From Heterodera schachtii (lineage: Eukaryota > Nematoda > Chromadorea > Rhabditida > Heteroderidae), in NCBI GenBank assembly GCA_023374025.1, contig SIJG01000002.1, forward strand, positions 4,470,383-4,534,382: a stretch of 64,000 nt of DNA, in the 5' to 3' direction. The position numbers were made by a program, and so were the translations under genes. The notes under the pieces are model-generated. The model saw only the letters and a program-made list of their open reading frames with translations, did not search any database and was not told the origin of the DNA. Below are positions 55,922 through 64,000 of the stretch, in pieces. Numbering within the stretch: position 1 is the stretch's first letter; each line of letters opens with the position of its first letter.

Positions 55922-57262
55922 CAGCAGAAATGAATGAATGAATTAATTGATGGTTAATTGATGCGTTTTATGTGACCCAAATGATGATTGATAGTCAACA
56001 ATATTGTATTCTGTATAGCTAATTTATTTTTGTATGATATTTGACCTGTGCTTGTTTGCCTGTACATTGAATCATTGTGAATAATCGTTGATAAAAATGG
56101 CTAATGATAAAACTGACATTAATTTTCAGACTTTAAAAAAACTGGATTTCATCCATATTTTGGTGAATTGGTGTTCCGGTGAAAATAAATTAAAATCTTT
56201 TCTTTTCTAAAAGTCGTTAAAACATTTTTATGTTAGGTTTTCTGGGTTGCTAATCACGAATCTGACATTAATTTTGACTAATTTCGAATCCCGGACCCGA
56301 ACTAGAACAAAAGTCGAAATTCAAAATCCTCACATAAAAATCAATTTTGAATCTTCGATGTTCTAAATAAAATTCTTTCACAAAATTTTTTAATTTAGCT
56401 AAAGTTCCGATTTCCATAGCTGTTTTGGGTAAGAAATTGCACGGATTAATTGTACGAATAAAAAAGTTATTCCGAGATTTATTACTGAATCTTTTATGTT
56501 TCTATTAATTGCGGTCGTCTCTGAATCCTGATTTCACACAACCATTTGAGAGGCACAAATTAACCATGATGAACAATCAATTAGCAGAACGCCATTCCCC
56601 ATTATTTAATGTAGGCATAATTATGGCCATTATTTTTGGCCAGCAAATCATTTTAATCTTCCTTTTCTCATCCCTTTCAAATCCTGTCATTTTTTTTTTG
56701 GGTATATAAAGAGGTCAAAAAGACTTTTTCATTCATAATACATATCGCAAAAATGAACAGACGGTAAGGAATTTTTTTTAAATTACAAATTTTTCATTTT
56801 CCCAATTTTCTTATGTTTCAGTTGGATTTGTAGCGACGTTTGGATGGACATTCTCCCATCATTTGACCATGCTCAACTTGGACTCAAAATGGCATTGCTT
56901 TCCTATCGTTTTGATGTTTTGGTGGACGCGCATTTTGATGGCAAAACGACGGAATTGACAATTTGGCGAACAATCGAAATTCGCAAGGACAAAGGACGAA
57001 ATGCAAACGATAATGGATCAAAGCCGATATTGTCTGTATGGATTAGTGACAATGACAATTTTTTGGAAGAATTGCAGCCTGTACCGTTGGGTGACAATGT
57101 TGTGAAATTTCCGATTGTACTGATCCATGGCAATTTTGTGCAATTTTCGATGCCGAATCGTCCGTTGCACAACAAAATTTGTTTTCATTTCCTTTATATC
57201 GAGTAATCTTTGAACCTTTTGATATACCTATTAAAGCATTCTAATATTTCTTCAGTTACATT
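55716..57262 (+). repeat. First copy of a ~1.55-kb direct duplication
   Basis: It matches 62454-64000 at an offset of 6738-6739 bp, from TTTCGGTTTTGTTCGGTGCC through the tail exon, 3' flank, promoter, exons 1-2 and the exon 3 acceptor. The second copy is cut by the window end, so full length is unknown. Intron 1 (56764-56821) is the exception: it differs. Confidence 0.85.
56703..56710 (+). promoter_or_regulatory. TATA box of the 56753 gene
   Basis: TATATAAA in GGGTATATAAAGAGG, 43 bp before the start codon. GGCCATTATTTTTGGCC lies about 75 bp further upstream and is conserved in all three copies. Confidence 0.65.
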
Positions 57263-57806
57263 GACCACTCTGTGCTCGCATTTCTTCGTTCCAACAAGCA
57301 AATTTGGGACAGAAGTGGCACCAAATTGACATTGTGGCCATACAAAACCGAGTATAATGATCAGCCAATTTGGGATGTTTTTGCCCATGAAATTTGGCCC
57401 ATTTTTGCGACCAACATTCGCCACTTGAGCTTCGATGATGGCGATTATTTGGACAAATTGCGTCGTCACACTTCACCAACAATTCTCACTGATCTTGATC
57501 AATTGAATGCAATTGATTCCGGTCGTCTGTTACCCAATGGAATTGCTGATGATGGGCCAAATGCAATTGCTGGGCAAATGTTGTCAAAATGGTTGCACAC
57601 TCCGAGCAAAGATGGGCAGACGAAGCGATTGCATCGTAATGGTTCTTTTGGTCAACCAAATCCCGAATGGGTCGACAACTTCAAAGAGGTGTCCCGCCAT
57701 ATTTTTGTTAAATTGTTTTTGTTTTACCAATTTTTGTGTTTAGGCATTTCGCCGTGCCACCACTTCTGTCAGTTACACAATTCAAACTTGGTTTGAAAAA
57801 ATCTAA
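56753..57806 (+). CDS. Type A F-box-like protein with short C-terminus
   Basis: The exons are 56753-56763 (MNRR), 56822-57202 (WICSDVWMDILPSFDHAQLG; ALLSYRFDVLVDAHFDGKTT; a longer loop with SVWISDNDNFLEELQP), 57256-57688 (YIDHSVLAFLRSNKQIWDRS, PIWDVFAHEIWPIFATNIRH, KWLHTPSKDGQTKRL) and 57744-57806, giving 295 residues in an open frame. Exon 4 begins normally (FRRATTSVSYTIQTW) but runs into unrelated DNA and stops (TAA 57804-57806), so the PFELVNE...RCPI domain and tail are missing. The foreign DNA that follows (57826-57950) recurs at 61950-62060. Confidence 0.75.
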
Positions 57807-58173
57807 GTTTTTTGCATTTTTAATTATTTTCCCAGCTGATTTATCCATCAGGAAAATTGTCCTTTCTGCCGAATGTCGATGAGCTGAGTGATCCTGGAGT
57901 GAAAGCCGGCATCCGAAAACATCGGAGTGCCCATCGAATCATTTTTTCATTTTCTTTATAATAATAATTTAATTTTTTTTCAGTCAAATGCGCAAGAAAA
58001 AAAGCACTTTTTAATTTAATAATTTCTTATATTAATGATTACTAGTCTAATTAGTGACCTCAATTATATTTGTACTTTTGAAACAAAAAATAGCTAAATT
58101 GAAGGATCAATACCCATTCAGAAATTTATGAAGAAAATTTGTTATTTCAATTATTGAGAGAATTTTTAAAATT
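57807..58173. other. Non-coding, duplicated DNA
   Basis: The stretch CAGCTGATTTATCCATCAG through GGAGTGAAAG (57834-57905) is repeated at 61953-62025 with small changes. The rest is AT-rich with no gene. Confidence 0.45.
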
Positions 58174-59886
58174 TCATTTAATATAAAAATCTGCATATTT
58201 GAATTGCATTTTAAAATTCAAATTACAACAAATAATGAACAGGTCAATGTATGGCACGGCATTTTTAGCGGTTTTGTTGGGTGCCACAATGTTGCTCTGT
58301 TCGGCATTTGTCAGGGTTTTGTTGGGTGCCACAATGTTGCTCTGTTCGGCATTTGTCAGGGTTTTGTTGGGTGCCACAATGTTGCTCTGTTCGGCATTTG
58401 TAGCGGTTTTGTTGGGTGCCACAATGTTTCTCTGTTCGGCATTTGTCAGGGTTTTGTTGGGTGCCACGATGTTGCTCTGTTCGGCATTTGCTGCGGTTTT
58501 GTTGGGTTCCACGATGTTATTCTGTTCGGCATTTGTCAGGGTTTTGTTGGATGCCAAAATGTTGCTCTGTTCGGTATTTGTCGCAGTGCCATTATTATTG
58601 GGTGGTGTCGCCAAGCTCAAAGGCATAAATTAAGAAAATTGCAGATAACAGATTAAGGAATATGTGATGCTCACCCAATGAAGTTGGCATCGCGAGGCCA
58701 AAAGAAGACACTACATAAAATATCCAAATTTCCGTATTTTCTCGGAATTTTCTCCCCAATTGGACATCGGTCCAATATCCAACAAACTTAAAAAATTTAT
58801 GTAGATCAAAGGTTAATAAAATAAATCGAACAAAAAAATAATGTGTTAACATTGAGTTTGTGCTTCTTAATTAACACCAGCAAAGCAATAAACATACCAT
58901 AATCCGAGCCAAAAGCAGAACCAGGTGCCAATTTCCTCACTTCCAACATTTCCTGGGTTTGGACGTTCATCAATTTAAATCGCTTAATTTTTGGTTTTGA
59001 TGGTTTCGGCTTGATTTGAAAAATGACATTGTAACGGACAGAAGTGTCCGCAACGAGAAATGCCTAAATCGTTGAAAAGAGTTAACGAGAGGCAAAATCA
59101 CATTTTAAAAGTTCGCTTACCTTCTTAAATTTTTCCACCAAAGCATTTACGTCTTTGCTTTTCCCCTCAACAGTTAATCCCCGCGGTTGTCCATCAGTTG
59201 TCGGCGTGTGTAACCATTTGAACAATGCCTGGGCAGCAGTTGCTTCAATTTGGTCATCAGCGATCAGATCCGGGAAGAGATCGTAGGAATCGATGATTTT
59301 CAAATTTGGCAGATCAATGAGAATTGTTGGCGATGTGTAACGGCGCAATTTGTCGAGATGAGCAGCATCGGGCAAGGACAACATGCGCATGTTGTTCACG
59401 AACAGAGGCCAAATTTGTTGGAGAAAAACTTCTCCCCAAATTTGCTGTTCATCAATTTTTTTGCCAATATCCAAGTACAACGCGGTGCCATTGTCCAAAA
59501 TGTGTTTGATTGAACGGAGAAATGCGAGCACAGAGTGGTCAATGTAACTTAAAAGCAACTCATTTATATTAATATAATTTTTACAAAATCATTTTACTGA
59601 ATTACGATCCGACGTATGAAAACTACACATTTGGGCAACGGCAGTTTCGGCATTGGGAAGCGTCCAATTCGTGTACAAGACATATCGCCAATCACATATG
59701 TTTGCACTTTGACACGGCCATTCTTTTTGGGCGGCCAAATTTCCATTCTGCTCCAAATGGCCAATTTTGTGCAATTGAAATTTTTGTCCACAAGCGCTTC
59801 GAAACGGTAGGAAAGCAATGCCATTGCCATGCCAAGTTGCACACGGCCAATGAATGGGAGAATTCAGCCAAACGTCGTTACAAATC
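58174..59886 (-). pseudogene. Diverged type A copy with a 15-residue repeat tail
   Basis: The exons are 59598-59886 (ICNDVWL, then a two-base loss near 59863; LGMAMALLSYRFEALVDKNF), 59121-59547 (YIDHSVLAFLRSIKHILDNG, KWLHTPTTDGQPRGL), 58898-59063 (FLVADTSVRYNVIFQIKPKP), 58675-58786 (WILDRCPIGEKIPRKYG) and 58174-58624. Exon 4 is split by an extra intron relative to other copies. The last exon starts in the usual frame (PLSLATPPNNNGTATN) and continues as about seven NIVAPNKTLTNAEQS units. Its acceptor reads TTTATGCC, without AG. There is no MNRR exon; upstream lies the acidic gene at 59941-60899, which may supply the 5' end. Confidence 0.65.
58258..58590 (-). repeat. 45-bp tandem repeat (about seven copies)
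   Basis: The unit TTTTGTTGGGTGCCACAATG (first 20 of 45 bp) repeats with few changes. On the minus strand it encodes NIVAPNKTLTNAEQS, which contains an N-glycosylation sequon (NKT). A three-copy relative is at 62340-62456. Confidence 0.85.
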
Positions 59887-59940
59887 CTGTTGAAATGTGT
59901 AAAGAAAATTTGAAAATTCAAAAAAAAAATTTGTAATACT

Positions 59941-60899
59941 TTTTTCCCTCTTCTTGTTGCTCTTCCTCTTCATCAACCATCTCGTCTTCTTCGGCACCTC
60001 TTCACCGTCCTGCTGGTCGTCTCCATCCCTCTTCTCTTTTCCTTCTTCATCTCCAGCTTCTTCAACATCTTTTTCGCCTCCTTCTTCCTCATCACCCTTC
60101 TCCTCTTGCTCATCCTCTCCTTGCTCCTCCTCTTTTTCATCTCCTTGCCCCTCCTCTTCTTCGTTACTCTCCTCCTGTTCCTCTCCTTCCTCCTTCTCTT
60201 CTTCGTCACTCTCCTCCTCTTCCTCTCCTTCCTCCTCCTCCTCTTCGTGACTCTCCTCTTGTTCTGCGCCTTCCTCCTCCTCTTCTTCATCTCCTTGCCC
60301 CTCCTGTTCTTCGTCGTCTCCTTCCTCTTCTCCTTCATCTTCGTCCCCCTGCTCCTCTTCCTCACCAACTCCTTGGGCCTGCTCTTCTTCTTCTCCTTGG
60401 TCTTCATCCCCCTCATCCACTCCTTGCTCCTCCTGTTCTTCCTCCCGCTCTTTTTCGTCACTTTTCTTTTCTTCCTCCTCCTCCTCTTCGTCACTCTCCT
60501 CCTCTTGTTCTTCATCACCCTCTTCGTCTTCTCCTTCTTCCTCTCCATGCCCCACATGTTCTTCATTGTCTTCTTCCTCTTCCTCTTCTCCTTCATCTTC
60601 GTCCCCCTGCTCCTCTTCCTCATCAACTCCTTGCGCCTGCTCTTCTTCTTCTCCTTGGTCTTCATCCCACTCATCCAATTTTGGAACGGCAATGGCTGCG
60701 CGAGCGGCGGTGGCGGAGGCGGAATTGGCACCATAGACAACATCACCAGCAGCTGGATTTAATGAGAAAAATATACAGTTGTGAACTGAGACAAATCATA
60801 TATTAAATTTATATATTTTTTTCTTCTTTTAATTGTACCTTTTGTGTCATTGGCATTGGTTGCATATCGGCTGCTGGTGGTTGACAATATGGCGTCCAT
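59941..60899 (-). CDS. Highly acidic Glu/Asp-rich repeat protein
   Basis: Exon 1 is 60839-60899 (MDAILSTTSSRYATNANDTK). After a short intron (GTACAA...TCCAG), exon 2 starts at 60752 with GDVVYGANSASATAARAAIA and continues into about 200 residues of E/D/G/Q repeats (for example DEDQGEEEEQAQGVDEEEEQ). The annotated frame later turns basic (KKTRWLMKRK), whereas another frame stays acidic (EEDEMVDEEEEQQEEGKK) up to a GTATTA donor at about 59939. That donor pairs in phase with the 59886 acceptor of the F-box copy, so the two could form one transcript. GA-rich DNA reads acidic or basic in several frames, so the 3' end is uncertain. I do not recognise a family. Confidence 0.5.
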
Positions 60900-62281
60900 C
60901 GTTCTGCGTCAATTTGATTTAATTATAATTTAAATTAATTAGCTAAAAATTTGAGTTAATATTATTATATCATTTATAAGCTATTTTCAACTAAATTTGA
61001 GTTTATCTTTGGCATTTGTAAAGGTTTTTTTGTGTTAGTATTTATGGGGAAAGTCAAAATTATGCACTAAAAAGGGAGGGGGATAATTCACATAATTTGA
61101 ATTTGTGATTATCTTTTTTCACTTTTCTCATCCAATTAATTATTGTTAAGCAAAATGCTGACCCCAAAATGTTTAATTTTTATTCTGATCTTTTCTGTTC
61201 GTTTATTTATAAGGTAATACGGCACTTTGAAAGGAACGCAAAATTGACATGCCGGGGGAGGGGGTGGGTCCCAACGTCAAACAGTGAAGGACAATCCGAT
61301 CAATCCATCAATGGCTAATCCGTCAGTAAATTTAAAAAAAAGATATATCCAAAAGTTTGCGAAAATTTTGATTTAAAAAATCTATTATGTAAAAAAATTA
61401 TTGTAATGATTTTATTTATCTAGATATTTAATAATTATATTTAAAAAATCTTTCAATTTTCCCATACGGGGATGAAATTTCTAACTTTTTTTAAGTATTG
61501 TACTAGCCTCCTTTTAAAGAAATCGAAATGCAAAAGAAAAAAAATGATTAAATGAATGTACATGAAACCGCCCCCGAAGGCTTTTATTTGAAATTAAAAA
61601 TGGAGATCCTGGAGAAATTTCATTTAAATATTTTTTTATTAAAACATGTGAATAAATATTTTCAACCATTATTTCTGTTGACCACAAGCATTTTGAACTT
61701 ATTCTGGAAATGGTATATGTACTTTGATCAACGAGTTTTAATTTACTGATTTTTCATCATTAACGAAATAGACATAATGAATTTAAATTTTTTGAAAAAG
61801 TAAAATATTGAACAAAAATGAAAACTGCAGGGCAAAAAAGAAAATTCAAAAATGTTGGGCAAAAAAAAACAACAAATTTTAGTGGATATTTATGAAAAAT
61901 ATCCCATGTTTGGGTACTATTAAGTTTTTCGTGTAATTTTAATTATTTTACCAGCTGATTTATCCATCAGCCGTATTGTCCTTTCTGTCGAATTGTCGAT
62001 CAGCTGAGTGATCTTGAAGTGAAAGGCGGCATCGAAAACACCGGATTGCCCGTGAAATAAATTTAAAATCCGGGACCGGGACCTCAGAGAACCGGGAATT
62101 CCCGTCCCGGTCCCGCTCAACACTACAAAAAATCGCTAAATTGAAGGATCAATCCCCATTCATAAATTTATGAAAAAAAGTTATTTCAATTATTGAGAGA
62201 ATTTTTCAAATTTCATTGAATATATAAATAAAAATCTGCATATTCGAATTACATTTTAAAATTCAAATTACAAAAAAAATA
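60900..62281. other. AT-rich DNA, no gene seen
   Basis: 61950-62060 is the second copy of 57834-57950. 62067-62125 is a small CCGGGACCGGGACC palindrome. An open frame at 61552-61749 has no supporting features. Confidence 0.45.
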
Positions 62282-62456
62282 ATGAACAGGTCAATGTATG
62301 GAACGGCATTAAAGGGTCTCATAAATCAATTAATTGCCAAAATGTTGCTCTGTTTGGCATTTGTTGCGGTTTTGTTGAGTGTCACGATGTTGCTTTGTTC
62401 GGCATTTGTCAGGGTTTTGTTGGGTGCCACGATGTCGCTCTGTTCGGCATTTGTTT
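62282..62456 (-). pseudogene. Remnant of the 15-residue repeat tail
   Basis: The minus strand reads three NIVAPNKTLTNAEQS-like units. It then joins, in opposite orientation, the FDEG end of a type B exon 5 at 62474. The same junction was copied to 55716. Confidence 0.6.
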
Positions 62457-63440
62457 CGGTTTTGTTCGGTGCCGGATTCGACGAGGGGTGAACAAAACAA
62501 TTTCAAAATGATCAGTGCTTAAGGATTGTTAATTGGTTGGACTCATAAAATGCCATTTGGACCCATGAAATTGAATGAGCTTAAAATACAATTTTTAAAT
62601 CTTTATTTTTCAGTCTTCTCGACGCCGCTTCTCCCGGTTCGAGTGGTCAGCAACAATAGCAGCAGAAATGAATGAATGAATTAATTGATGGTTAATTGAT
62701 GCGTTTTATGTGACCCAAATGATGATTGATAGTCAACAATATTGTATTCTGTATAGCTAATTTATTTTTGTATGATATTTGACCTGTGCTTGTTTGCCTG
62801 TACATTGAATCATTGTGAATAATCGTTGATAAAAATGGCTAATGATAAAACTGACATTAATTTTCAGACTTTAAAAAAACTGGATTTCATCCATATTTTG
62901 GTGAATTGGTGTTCCGGTGAAAATAAATTAAAATCTTTTCTTTTCTAAAAGTCGTTAAAACATTTTTATGTTAGGTTTTCTGGGTTGCTAATCACGAATC
63001 TGACATTAATTTTGACTAATTTCGAATCCCGGACCCGAACTAGAACAAAAGTCGAAATTCAAAATCCTCACATAAAAATCAATTTTGAATCTTCGATGTT
63101 CTAAATAAAATTCTTTCACAAAATTTTTTAATTTAGCTAAAGTTCCGATTTCCATAGCTGTTTTGGGTAAGAAATTGCACGGATTAATTGTACGAATAAA
63201 AAAGTTATTCCGAGATTTATTACTGAATCTTTTATGTTTCTATTAATTGCGGTCGTCTCTGAATCCTGATTTCACACAACCATTTGAGAGGCACAAATTA
63301 ACCATGATGAACAATCAATTAGCAGAACGCCATTCCCCATTATTTAATGTAGGCATAATTATGGCCATTATTTTTGGCCAGCAAATCATTTTAATCTTCC
63401 TTTTCTCATCCCTTTCAAATCCTGTCATTTTTTTTTTGGG

Positions 63441-63448
63441 TATATAAA
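63441..63448 (+). promoter_or_regulatory. TATA box of the 63491 gene
   Basis: TATATAAA in GGGTATATAAAGAGG, 43 bp before the start codon. Identical context to 56703. Confidence 0.65.
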
Positions 63449-63490
63449 GAGGTCAAAAAGACTTTTTCATTCATAATACATATCGCAAAA

Positions 63491-64000
63491 ATGAACAGAC
63501 GGTAAGAAAAATTTTTAAAAATTTCAAATTTTACATTTTTTACTAATTTTTCCATTTCAGTTGGATTTGTAGCGACGTTTGGATGGACATTCTCCCATCA
63601 TTTGACCATGCTCAACTTGGACTCAAAATGACATTGCTTTCCTATCGTTTTGATGTTTTGGTGGACGCGCATTTTGATGGCAAAACGACGGAATTGACAA
63701 TTTGGCGAACAATCGAAATTCGCAAGGACAAAGGACGAAATGCAAACGATAATGGATCAAAGCCGATATTGTCTGTATGGATCAGTGACAATGACAATTT
63801 TATGGAAGAATTGCAGCCTGTACCGTTGGGTGACAATGTTGTGAAATTTCCGATTGTACTGATCCATGGCAATTTTGTGCAATTTTCGATGCCGAATCGT
63901 CCGTTGCACAACAAAATTTGTTTTCATTTCCTTTATATCGAGTAATCTTTGAACCTTTTGATATACCTATTAAAGCATTCTAATATTTCTTCAGTTACAT
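63491..64000 (+). CDS. Type A F-box-like protein, runs off the window
   Basis: Exon 1 is 63491-63501 (MNRR), exon 2 is 63561-63941 (WICSDVWMDILPSFDHAQLG, then MTLLSYRFDVLVDAHFDGKT, ... NRPLHNKICFHFLYI) and exon 3 starts at 63995. Exon 2 differs from the 56753 gene by only a few bases (for example MT for MA, FMEEL for FLEEL), yet intron 1 is clearly different in sequence. Nothing disabling is seen. The remaining exons lie outside the window. Confidence 0.8.

Larger units (their letters stand above)
62454..64000 (+). repeat. Second copy of the ~1.55-kb direct duplication
   Basis: Partner of 55716-57262. Here the left border lies inside the repeat-tail array, so this is probably the source copy. 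Confidence 0.85.

Noticed and set aside
58199..58633. Plus-strand hydrophobic repeat protein (VLLGATMLLCSAFVR units)
   Set aside because: The minus strand continues the known tail-exon frame (PLS..PP), so the hydrophobic reading is probably the shadow of NIVAPNKTLTNAEQS repeats. Kept only as a possibility.
59954..60762. Plus-strand Leu/Ser/Phe-rich open frames
   Set aside because: Shadows of the acidic GA-rich minus-strand sequence; no splice or start context.
61552..61749. 65-residue frame with aromatic-rich composition
   Set aside because: Isolated, AT-rich, no promoter, splice or family support.
1..64000. tRNA, rRNA or other structured RNA genes
   Set aside because: No cloverleaf or conserved RNA motif was recognised by eye. 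A covariance-model scan would be needed to exclude them.

Overview
The window reads as AT-rich nematode nuclear DNA. Genes are split by short introns (about 40-350 bp) with GT donors and TTTCAG-type acceptors, there is no operon or ribosome-binding-site signal, and one conserved housekeeping gene (26S proteasome subunit Rpt5) is eukaryotic. The dominant content is a multigene family of F-box-like proteins that, from memory, resembles families strongly expanded in cyst nematodes (Globodera/Heterodera). That taxonomic call is from recollection of the family, not from a search.

Two subfamilies are seen. Type A has five exons: an 11-nt exon 1 (MNRR), an F-box-like exon 2 (WICSDVWMDILP...), exon 3 beginning YIDHSV and carrying KWLHTP/DGQPK, exon 4 with PFELVNE and L.RCPI, and a short Pro/acidic tail exon (PLSPP). 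Type B has six exons: MPSALR or MSSAEI, a hydrophobic exon followed by a basic cluster, an exon with DCWL.VF.FL.PSQLGL, an exon beginning YIDQN with KWLFTP and PDG, an exon with PFELINEVTGE and RCPIGW, and a tail LLDAASPGPSDQ. Copies lie on both strands. Fully open copies are at 22265-24083, 24869-26183, 27380-29086, 30732-32407, 38751-40452, 41650-42956 and 56753-57806, plus 51013-52801 apart from a missing last acceptor. Many others carry one indel, a stop, an insertion or a truncation.

Layout. 1-6950: broken family copies plus a Pro/Glu/Lys-rich, GC-richer fragment. 7467-10344: a 1-kb inverted repeat around a 0.8-kb spacer. 10343-14430: a gene desert of nested palindromic and TIR elements. 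14679-16453: Rpt5. 17058-17950: a probable mitochondrial ribosomal protein (mS25-like) next to a hAT-type relic. 19503-46563: the core family cluster, built around an inverted duplication with 6.75-kb arms (22785-29534 and 38238-45047) and an 8.7-kb spacer containing further family copies. 45048-46818: a secondary direct duplication. 46819-49486: a hAT-like DNA transposon with a broken transposase and an antisense two-exon membrane-protein gene. 49519-64000: further family copies, an acidic-repeat gene, and a 1.5-kb direct duplication that runs off the window end.

The genes are not an operon or pathway. The window looks like a diversification island in which the same body exons are joined to different leaders (MNRR, membrane segment, signal-peptide-like leader, perhaps an acidic leader) and different tails. 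Inverted and direct duplication, and palindromic elements in introns and exons, accompany the shuffling. If the F-box reading is right, intact type A and B proteins could act as SCF-type adaptors. This is inferred from the fold-like motif only.
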